In this document: piece by piece, positions 1-5,776 of the stretch
How positions within the stretch are numbered: the first letter of the stretch is position 1
Layout: each line of letters starts with the position of its first letter
Virus record (IMG/VR): IMGVR_UViG_3300021197_000007
Span: 1 to 25,463 of that record
Direction: 5' to 3' (one strand)
DNA length: 25,463 bases
DNA from: a virus
Notes under the pieces: model-generated
What the model was told of the DNA's origin: nothing
The model's input: only the letters and a program-made list of their open reading frames with translations
Database searches by the model: none
Made by a program: the position numbers and the translations under genes

Positions 1-5
1 GCAAT

Positions 6-386
6 TTACTCAGGTTTGTCAACTGTGACCTTTCTATAATAAACCACAACATCTTTTAATTCTGTTATATATCTCTTTAATTCTTGCATGTTATAAGCCA
101 TAACTTCGTAATCAGGAATTGTCATAGCAAGAAAAACTAACTCACCTTCTTGTTCTTCTATCATTGCTAACTGGTCTTCCCAGTTTTCAGGAGTTATAAC
201 AATCCATCTTGGTTCTTGGAGATGAATTTCTCTAGGCATTACAGGTTGAACAATCTTCCTGTCTAATGGTTTTGATGATACCTCTATTTGTTTAGTTGGT
301 ATCAGGCTGCAACTGCAAACCATCATCAAGGTCATCAACTGTACTGCTGATTTTCTCAATGTCTTGCATAATATGTTTTGTTCCAT
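6..386 (-). CDS. Outer-membrane spanin-like lipoprotein (Rz1-type)
   Basis: A 126-residue protein starting at ATG 386, preceded by a good ribosome site (AAGGAAG about 8 bases upstream). It begins with a short basic stretch and a hydrophobic segment ending in V-C-S-C at residues 23-26. Cys26 is the likely lipidated residue, though the lipobox is imperfect. A proline-containing stretch (residues 30-60) follows, then a mixed C-terminal domain. Its start lies inside the 3' end of the preceding membrane/coiled-coil gene, with a 95-base out-of-frame overlap. That is the classic arrangement of phage inner and outer spanin genes, whose products bridge the two membranes and disrupt the outer membrane in the last step of lysis. 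The call rests on architecture and context, not on a recognised domain. The protein is longer than lambda Rz1, so a separate-function lipoprotein remains possible. Confidence 0.6.
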   Translation of the reverse strand: MEQNILCKTLRKSAVQLMTLMMVCSCSLIPTKQIEVSSKPLDRKIVQPVMPREIHLQEPRWIVITPENWEDQLAMIEEQEGELVFLAMTIPDYEVMAYNMQELKRYITELKDVVVYYRKVTVDKPE

Positions 387-687
387 TGTTTATCTTCCTT
401 TCCATTTCTATAGGGTCAGCTAATATTTTAGCTGCTAGTTCATAGTTCTGTATAAATTGTGTATATCTATTTAACTCTCTTTGTGCTGCCTGTGATTTAA
501 TAGTTAAGTCATTCATTTGTTGTGTTTGTAACTCAAAATCAGCTTGTATAGATTTTATTGCTTCTTCTTGTGTTGCTATAGCACCCTCTAATGCAAGATT
601 GTTAGCTGCTAATGTTTTATTTTCATTAAATAAATAGTAAGCAGTAAACCCTAAAAATAATATTATGCCTATTAATACTTGTTGCAT
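292..687 (-). CDS. Inner-membrane spanin-like protein (Rz-type)
   Basis: A 131-residue protein with one N-terminal membrane segment (about residues 4-20) and a long, Gln- and Ala-rich predicted coiled coil (about 25-115). This is the usual build of an inner-membrane spanin: the membrane anchor sits in the cytoplasmic membrane and the coiled coil spans the periplasm. The ATG at 687 overlaps the stop of the upstream 74-residue gene as TAATG, so translation is probably coupled. The lipoprotein gene starts inside its 3' end. The position at the end of the visible late cluster fits lysis. No endolysin or peptidoglycan-binding motif is present. The role is inferred from topology and the overlap. 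Confidence 0.65.
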   Translation of the reverse strand: MQQVLIGIILFLGFTAYYLFNENKTLAANNLALEGAIATQEEAIKSIQADFELQTQQMNDLTIKSQAAQRELNRYTQFIQNYELAAKILADPIEMERKINNGTKHIMQDIEKISSTVDDLDDGLQLQPDTN

Positions 688-911
688 TATGCGTCCTCTA
701 TTATGTAATTTAGACCACTAGCACTTCGGTATTCAATAACATTATTATCTTCATCTTTAAATTTAAGGTGTTTTTCTTTTTTTGTTATAATTTTTTTAGA
801 AATGTAAGTTTTATCATCTGCATCACCATATTCTTTATTAAATGACACAGTGATTTTATAGCGTGTTTGAAATAAACTTATAAGCCATTTGAGTATTGTT
901 CTAAACTCCAT
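687..911 (-). CDS. Small hypothetical protein, possibly membrane-associated
   Basis: A 74-residue, Lys-rich protein whose N-terminus (about residues 6-16) is amphipathic or hydrophobic and whose remainder is polar and probably beta-rich. The ATG at 911 has an AGGTG ribosome site about 5 bases upstream, lying inside the end of the cyclase gene; the two genes overlap by 34 bases. Its stop overlaps the start of the inner spanin gene as TAATG, placing it in the same transcript as the cyclase and the lysis genes. I do not recognise the family. It could be a small lysis accessory or a host-takeover protein, but nothing in the sequence decides this. Confidence 0.6.
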   Translation of the reverse strand: MEFRTILKWLISLFQTRYKITVSFNKEYGDADDKTYISKKIITKKEKHLKFKDEDNNVIEYRSASGLNYIIEDA

Positions 912-2671
912 GTATACACCTGTAACTTTTCGCTTTTACCTTTAGCAGCAATTGGGTTTAATGGTACTAAATCAAATTCTATCGCATTTTCGGTACTTTG
1001 ACCAATAAGGATATCAACACCAGCACTCTTAGTACCTGATTCAAGTCTAGCAGCAATATTAACTGCATCACCTATTGCTGTGTAATCAAATCTATTTTTA
1101 CTACCCATATTACCTATGACTGCATATCCAGTATTAATACCTATTCCGATTGCAACTGGTTCTATTCCTTTATTAACAAGTACATAATTAAGTTCAATCA
1201 TATTTTTTTGAATATCCATAGCACAAGCTAATGCTTTTTCTTCGTGATTTTCTAAATCAAGAGGTGCGTTAAATATTGCCATCATGGCATCACCAATATA
1301 TTTATCTACCATGCCACCATGCTTTTGAACTGCTTTTTGTTGAGCTGTAAGAGCTTGATTCATTATGTAAGTCACCTGTTCAGGTTCTAATGTTTCTGAC
1401 AAAGCGGTAAATCCACGAACATCTGTGAATAAAAATGTTGCGTATCTTTTTTCTCCACCAAGTTTTAAAAGTTTAGGGTTATCTTGTAATTGCTTAACCT
1501 GTCTTGGGTCTAAATAATGCTCAAATTGTTTTTTAATCTGAAGTCTAAGTTTATATTGTTCTCTGAATCTTAAATAAAAAGCTATTGCACCTGTTATAAA
1601 CTGAGATATCAAAGTCCATGTCACATCAATCAATATACCCCTGTGGATAAGTGCATATCCTGTATAAGCTGTTAATAACATTATTGTTAAAGCTGATACC
1701 AAACCCCAAGTTATGCCTAAAGCGTTCAATACAAGCCATATAAGGCTCACAGATAATAAAAATATAAGTATTTCTAAAGCTATTGCCCAATCAGGTATAT
1801 AAGGGCTATCTTGTATTAAGATTGATTCAGCAAGTGCTGCTTGTATCTTATGTGGTTCCATAATTTTACCATTAGGTACACCTATTTGTGGCATGACACC
1901 ATTAGCAGTCACACCAACAAACACAAACTTACCTGCCACATTCATTTCTTGTAAATCTGTTTGTGGTGTATCAACCCAACTAATCCACTTACGACCAAGA
2001 CTGTCTGTTTTTACTGGTGGTATTCCTCTAATTGATATTTCTTCTATACCATTATCATTAGTTTTTATAATGTAAGTTTTTACACCAAACAATGCTTTGT
2101 ATATTTGTGTGCCAAATGCAGGAATCCAGTTGTTATCAGGTGTGCTTACAAGTAATGGGATTCTGCGGACTAAAAGGTCAACTTCGGTGGGAGCAATGGC
2201 TAGACCCTGCAATGTATTATCTTTTAGAGTGTTCAGGTTTTCCTTAACTCCCATAGAAACTATAGCACGAACATCATTACCTTTGACAACAGTTCCTTCA
2301 GGTTTTGGATAATTTCCACTGTTATCTTCAAACATAGCTAAAACAGATGGTACATATCCAAGTGTTGTTGCAAAGACTTCATCACCACCCATTCTATCCG
2401 CTTGTGGAAAAGATATAACCCAACCGACTCCAATAGCACCTTCATTAATTAAATCTACTTGTATTTGTGCAAGTGTTCTTCTTGGAAAGGGATAACCACC
2501 TTCTCTTTCTACATCTTCTTCTGTTATGTTTAGAATTACAAAATTACCTGATGGTTCTTGCTGCTTTACTAATGCATCAAAAGTTCTTAGTTTTAATATT
2601 TCAGTTGGTGTGCTTTGAAATATAAGTGGAAGTGATAATAGTATTACTATCGGAAACAGAAATCTTTTCAT
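878..2671 (-). CDS. CHASE2-domain class III adenylate cyclase, membrane-bound
   Basis: A 597-residue protein from ATG 2671. An in-frame TTG at 2701 would add ten residues but lies inside a terminator hairpin, so I prefer the ATG. An N-terminal hydrophobic anchor (about 1-19) precedes a CHASE2-like extracytoplasmic sensor region (about 20-290). Three membrane spans follow (about 295-315, 323-342, 346-367), then a short linker and a class III cyclase domain (about 408-590). Catalytic residues look complete: metal-binding Asp417 (FTDVRGF) and Asp461 (GDAMMA), adenine-selecting Lys457 and Thr531, and transition-state Asn538 and Arg542 (VNIAARLE). The Lys/Thr pair points to ATP and therefore cAMP as product. 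In bacteria CHASE2 cyclases often lie beside FecR-domain proteins, and one is found here at 3213-4331. No clear ribosome site is visible. A strong terminator lies just upstream, so expression may need read-through or a separate promoter. Confidence 0.92.
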   Translation of the reverse strand: MKRFLFPIVILLSLPLIFQSTPTEILKLRTFDALVKQQEPSGNFVILNITEEDVEREGGYPFPRRTLAQIQVDLINEGAIGVGWVISFPQADRMGGDEVFATTLGYVPSVLAMFEDNSGNYPKPEGTVVKGNDVRAIVSMGVKENLNTLKDNTLQGLAIAPTEVDLLVRRIPLLVSTPDNNWIPAFGTQIYKALFGVKTYIIKTNDNGIEEISIRGIPPVKTDSLGRKWISWVDTPQTDLQEMNVAGKFVFVGVTANGVMPQIGVPNGKIMEPHKIQAALAESILIQDSPYIPDWAIALEILIFLLSVSLIWLVLNALGITWGLVSALTIMLLTAYTGYALIHRGILIDVTWTLISQFITGAIAFYLRFREQYKLRLQIKKQFEHYLDPRQVKQLQDNPKLLKLGGEKRYATFLFTDVRGFTALSETLEPEQVTYIMNQALTAQQKAVQKHGGMVDKYIGDAMMAIFNAPLDLENHEEKALACAMDIQKNMIELNYVLVNKGIEPVAIGIGINTGYAVIGNMGSKNRFDYTAIGDAVNIAARLESGTKSAGVDILIGQSTENAIEFDLVPLNPIAAKGKSEKLQVYTWSLEQYSNGL

Positions 2672-2687
2672 CACAAAATAATAGCAT

Positions 2688-2713
2688 AAAAAAAGGGTCA
2701 ATTAAGACCCTTT
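2688..2713 (-). terminator. Rho-independent terminator downstream of the 122-residue gene
   Basis: On the minus strand a perfect 8-bp stem (AAAGGGTC with GACCCTTT, arms 2706-2713 and 2692-2699, loop TTAATT) runs directly into a U-tract (A run at 2688-2694 on the plus strand). Two more inverted repeats lie just upstream in the same gap: arms of 7 bases around one base at 2711-2725, and arms of 6 bases with a 4-base loop at 2723-2738. The hairpin ends a few bases before the cyclase start codon at 2671. Confidence 0.85.
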
Positions 2714-2741
2714 GTTTTAAACAAAGATGCAAATCTTTACA

Positions 2742-3110
2742 TTAAACCTTTTCAGTCACAGGATTTTCAAAAGTAGCCATAAGGCTTCCATCTTTAGAAT
2801 AAATTTTATGATTACCATTGTACAAGAACCCATTAGAATCAAAGTTATCTATCACTTCTGTATCACCCCAATTTTCGTAACTTTTATTACCATTACGACC
2901 ATTACCCATTGGAACTAAAAAGTAAGTGACATCATCATGAACTAAAACATCACCTTCTGACGTGCTTCTGTAACCTTCATCAGACCATGCTTCGTCTATA
3001 TTTTGTGTTTTTCTATATGCATATTGAAAAGACTCTGTATCAATAGTAGCTACGAGTTTGTAAGGTTTTTCGTTATTTGCGAATTCTGTTGCTTGGTATA
3101 CTTTTATCAT
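2742..3110 (-). CDS. Hypothetical soluble protein with RSTSxGDV motif (independently transcribed)
   Basis: A 122-residue, acidic, soluble protein without signal peptide or membrane segment. The start at ATG 3110 has an AAGGA ribosome site about 8 bases upstream. A conserved-looking core reads TQNID (35-39), Trp42, then RSTSEGDV (48-55). The combination TQNID...W...RSTSxGDV resembles a motif I associate with YodL-like and other small phage or plasmid proteins of unknown function; this is recollection, not a search. The gene is flanked by a predicted sigma70 promoter (3156-3184) and a strong terminator (2688-2713), so it looks like a self-contained moron-type unit inserted between FecR and the cyclase. 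It is not CsgE: it has no signal peptide and none of the CsgE sequence pattern. Function unknown. Confidence 0.7.
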   Translation of the reverse strand: MIKVYQATEFANNEKPYKLVATIDTESFQYAYRKTQNIDEAWSDEGYRSTSEGDVLVHDDVTYFLVPMGNGRNGNKSYENWGDTEVIDNFDSNGFLYNGNHKIYSKDGSLMATFENPVTEKV

Positions 3111-3155
3111 TTTATTTTTCCTTGCTTTTTAAAGCGTTTTTCATTTTATACAACT

Positions 3156-3184
3156 ATTATCGTTTATTTTGGTGCAGATGTAAA
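3156..3184 (-). promoter_or_regulatory. Predicted sigma70 promoter for the 122-residue gene
   Basis: On the minus strand a -35 box TTTACA (3179-3184, five of six consensus bases) and a -10 box GATAAT (3156-3161, five of six) are separated by exactly 17 bases. Transcription would start near 3149, giving a leader of about 39 bases with an AAGGA ribosome site before ATG 3110. An AT-only dyad (3198-3212, arms AATAATT and AATTATT) directly follows the FecR stop codon. It may be a weak terminator or just AT-rich sequence. The promoter is predicted by eye and an AT-rich genome raises the chance of false matches. Confidence 0.55.
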
Positions 3185-3212
3185 CCCATTTTGGAATAAT
3201 AATTAAATTATT

Positions 3213-4331
3213 TTATTCACTCTGTGTAATGGTAATTACTGAATCTCCACCACCATTAATCTTAACAACATTAGAGACACCATCTTGTATGATAATAAGA
3301 GTATAGGCATCATTGCCATCTAAGTCTAACCTGACTGAATCATTTACACTTCTTCTAACGCTTATTACATCACCAGCTACTAAAGTTGTTATTTGCGTAT
3401 CTTTATCTTGACCAACTCTAGTACCTTTAATATCTATGCCACTCGTATCAGCCAACACATCTTCATCTTTACTAATAGCAAGAGAGTCTAATACATTAAG
3501 CAAATCTTCAAGAAAGTTTGTATCAAGGTAATTAATATCTAATTCTGTAAACTCTAACTCATCTTCTCCAAGAAAGTCCTCATCAAGATAATCTATGTCT
3601 AAGTCATTGAAATCTAAAATGTTTTCTTTTGAGTTTTGTGATACTTCTTCTGTAATTGATATTTCTTTTTCAGGTGGTGTGACAATTAACATATTATCAA
3701 TAATGTCTAATGTTAAATCTAAGATAACTGGTTCACTAGGTTTAGATTCAAACACACTGACTGTAGTTGCTTGATAAGGTTTATTTAATAAAACAGTACC
3801 CATAGCAGTCACTACTTCTATTTCTCCACTAGACAATCCTAGAGCATCAGGTAAAAGTATTATTAATGACCTACCTAACTCATCAACTGTAGCTGTAAAG
3901 TCTGTTCCACGAATAGCAATATTAGCAGTAGGTGTTTTTAGCTTTATGTTTTGCTTATCTATTCTATTTAGATTACCTGTAATAAACCTTGCTGTTCCTA
4001 ATCCAAATGTCAGAGCCATCTTAGATTTAGATGGGTCAGGGTCATAGATGTATTCATCTATTAATAGTTGTGAGTGTTCTGTAAGTTTTACAATTGAATC
4101 ATCAAGAAATGTAATAGCCATTCTGCCATTAGATGTAATAGCTTCATCATTGCTTTGTATAGCAAATTCTAAGGTAGCATCTAGTGGCTCGTCTCTTACT
4201 ATTTGTGCTGAACCATTTAGTTCAGAAATGTCTCCAATATCAACAGCTTGTGCTTGTACCTTGGTCGTTTTGGATAACACACACAGTAGAAGTAGCATTA
4301 CCACCAATTGATATGATTTTAAGCCAGTCAT
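3213..4331 (-). CDS. Secreted FecR-domain protein with acidic linker and curlin-like C-terminus
   Basis: A 372-residue exported protein. A signal peptide (1-29) ends at AQA, giving a mature start near Val30. A FecR domain (about 60-190) follows, with the typical ITSNGRMAITFLDDS and TANIAIRGTDF (135-145) motifs. Next is a very acidic linker (about 236-285) with two related copies of a D-I-D/N-Y-L-D-x-x-F-L unit. The C-terminal 30 residues alternate beta residues in a pattern (IIIQDG..N..KI.GGGDS..TITQ) like a single curlin repeat. FecR-type domains bind periodic surface or cell-wall polymers or act in envelope signalling, and many lie beside CHASE2 cyclases, as here. The ATG at 4331 lies 92 bases inside the curlin-like gene, so the whole signal peptide is encoded in the overlap. 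No good ribosome site precedes it, so translation may be coupled. It could be an amyloid nucleator, tether or sensor; that is inference. Confidence 0.85.
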   Translation of the reverse strand: MTGLKSYQLVVMLLLLCVLSKTTKVQAQAVDIGDISELNGSAQIVRDEPLDATLEFAIQSNDEAITSNGRMAITFLDDSIVKLTEHSQLLIDEYIYDPDPSKSKMALTFGLGTARFITGNLNRIDKQNIKLKTPTANIAIRGTDFTATVDELGRSLIILLPDALGLSSGEIEVVTAMGTVLLNKPYQATTVSVFESKPSEPVILDLTLDIIDNMLIVTPPEKEISITEEVSQNSKENILDFNDLDIDYLDEDFLGEDELEFTELDINYLDTNFLEDLLNVLDSLAISKDEDVLADTSGIDIKGTRVGQDKDTQITTLVAGDVISVRRSVNDSVRLDLDGNDAYTLIIIQDGVSNVVKINGGGDSVITITQSE

Positions 4332-4971
4332 TGTCTTGTGTACTCAGTTGTTGAATATTAAATGTTCTTTGTCCACCTGTATGGTCTAAGTAAAAATATC
4401 CACCTGCTGAATCAGTAACACCTGTACCTGTATAATTAACTGTATTATCACTACCATCTATATCCATGTAGTTTGTAGCACCATCAATGTTGATAGTAGA
4501 AGTAACTGTATTATTAGAACCTTGTATAATCCAGTCTAAATCTAAAGTATCTGCTAAAGCAGTTGTTCCTTGATTAAGGGTAAATGTATTACCAGTACCT
4601 GTAACTTGTACATTTTGATTAGATGAATCAGCACCATGAGTGTTTGATGGGTCTACTTGGATTGTAAAAGTATTTGTATTACCAGTAAATTCATAGAATC
4701 CTGTGAAACTATCTGCCCATATATCACCTAGAAACTTATTAGTGTTTCCAATCATATTAATATCAATGGTCATTGTAGTTCCGTCAATATCAAAAGCATT
4801 TAAATTACCTGCAGTTGAATTAAGTCCACCAATGATGTTTGATATGCCTAGTTGTTCTATATCAAGATTTAAAGTTGTGCCACTTTGGTCTAAATATATT
4901 TCGTTGTCAGCCGCGAATGTCGGCAATGCAATCAGCATCACACTCAGGCTCATTAATTTCAGTTTCTTCAT
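4240..4971 (-). CDS. Curlin-like secreted amyloid-type protein
   Basis: A 243-residue protein with a clear Sec signal peptide (1-20, cleavage after TFA). The mature part is acidic, with few Lys and Arg and many Gly, Asn, Thr and Asp residues. It shows irregular curlin-type repeats: IYLDQSG..LNLDIEQLG..N at 25-45, then recurring G-x-x-N-x-(V/F/I)-x-(I/L) units such as GNTNKF (75-80), GNTNTF (97-102), GTGNTF (125-130), GSNNTV (151-156) and GSDNTV (173-178). This is the expected build of a substrate of the CsgG pore. The regular spacing of E. coli CsgA is only partly kept. Two cysteines (231 and 243) close the C-terminus, unlike CsgA. The ATG at 4971 lies 65 bases inside the CsgG gene and the 3' end overlaps FecR, so translation of the cluster is probably coupled. 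Whether it forms fibres is not shown by sequence. Confidence 0.8.
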   Translation of the reverse strand: MKKLKLMSLSVMLIALPTFAADNEIYLDQSGTTLNLDIEQLGISNIIGGLNSTAGNLNAFDIDGTTMTIDINMIGNTNKFLGDIWADSFTGFYEFTGNTNTFTIQVDPSNTHGADSSNQNVQVTGTGNTFTLNQGTTALADTLDLDWIIQGSNNTVTSTINIDGATNYMDIDGSDNTVNYTGTGVTDSAGGYFYLDHTGGQRTFNIQQLSTQDNDWLKIISIGGNATSTVCVIQNDQGTSTSC

Positions 4972-5776
4972 GTTTCCAAAAACTCCTATCGTATCCGATA
5001 TTTATTAGTTCTAAGACTGCACCTTCAATAGCTTTCATCAGAGCAATCGTTGTTGACTCGTTGCGTGAATTTCCTAATTCCACCTCAACAAGTTCAGTAC
5101 CCATTTCTATGAATCTAAAAACATCTTCTGACTTACCATAACTAAATATGGTTTTTTGGCTTAACACTTCTATAAGTATCTCACCTGTTGCAACTGATAC
5201 CATGCGAAGACTAACTGTTATATTGTCTTCTCTGTATTGCATACTTGTACCTATTCCTAGATATCTAGCACCAACTCCACCAGTTGACAAGTTACTATCA
5301 TAACTTATAACTGCACCTTCTAACAAGACACCTGCAAATAGCAGTGGTGGTACATTGTTGCTTTCACCTTCTTTTGCAAATTGTTCTCTAGCTGACCTTA
5401 TCAATTGTCTTTCTTTTGTTAGGTTGTCTAAACCTACTCTTTCAACAACTCTAAAGAACTCACCATTACTAGAATGTTTTAATGCTCTAATTAATAAAGT
5501 GTAGGGTGCTTGGGTGACAGCAGTAGAAAATAAAGCAAACTCACTATTACTTTTTCTTTGTCCTGTTTGGTCTGTAAATGCTGAAGGATAGACAGCTACT
5601 ATAGGTTGAACTTCAGGTTTTTTTACATTAGCTAGTTCTTTAGAATGAAGTTCATCAATTCTAACTACATCATGTTCTTTAAATCTTTGTTCGTATGTAT
5701 CTTCATACTGGTCAAATATAGAACAACTAGAAAGTAAAAGAACCGATAGGAATTGTAATTTCTGTGACTGTGCCAT
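4907..5776 (-). CDS. csgG: CsgG-like outer-membrane curli secretion pore lipoprotein
   Basis: A 289-residue protein, close to the E. coli CsgG length of 277. A lipoprotein signal ends in L-S-S-C with Cys18 as the lipidated residue. Across most of its length it matches CsgG: the TDQTGQ and FSTAVTQ region (68-89), VVERVGLDNLTKERQLIRSARE (110-131), the strongly conserved GGVGARYLGIG (166-176), and a C-terminal helix with MKAIEGAV and INIGYDR (247-263). CsgG forms a nonameric outer-membrane channel that exports curli subunits without ATP. Phe83 appears to match the constriction residue Phe56 of E. coli, while the neighbouring Asn55 is Leu here. It starts at ATG 5776, 50 bases inside the CsgF-like gene, and overlaps the curlin-like gene by 65 bases. 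The C-terminal tail (270-289) is acidic with two cysteines and looks lineage-specific. Confidence 0.95.
   Translation of the reverse strand: MAQSQKLQFLSVLLLSSCSIFDQYEDTYEQRFKEHDVVRIDELHSKELANVKKPEVQPIVAVYPSAFTDQTGQRKSNSEFALFSTAVTQAPYTLLIRALKHSSNGEFFRVVERVGLDNLTKERQLIRSAREQFAKEGESNNVPPLLFAGVLLEGAVISYDSNLSTGGVGARYLGIGTSMQYREDNITVSLRMVSVATGEILIEVLSQKTIFSYGKSEDVFRFIEMGTELVEVELGNSRNESTTIALMKAIEGAVLELINIGYDRSFWKHEETEINEPECDADCIADIRG

Noticed and set aside
2672-2701. Longer cyclase start at TTG 2701
   Set aside because: The TTG lies in the loop and stem of the terminator hairpin, has no ribosome site, and ATG 2671 already begins with a good basic and hydrophobic N-terminus.
2742-3110. 122-residue protein as CsgE
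   Set aside because: No signal peptide, no CsgE-like sequence, and its own promoter and terminator set it apart from the curli genes.
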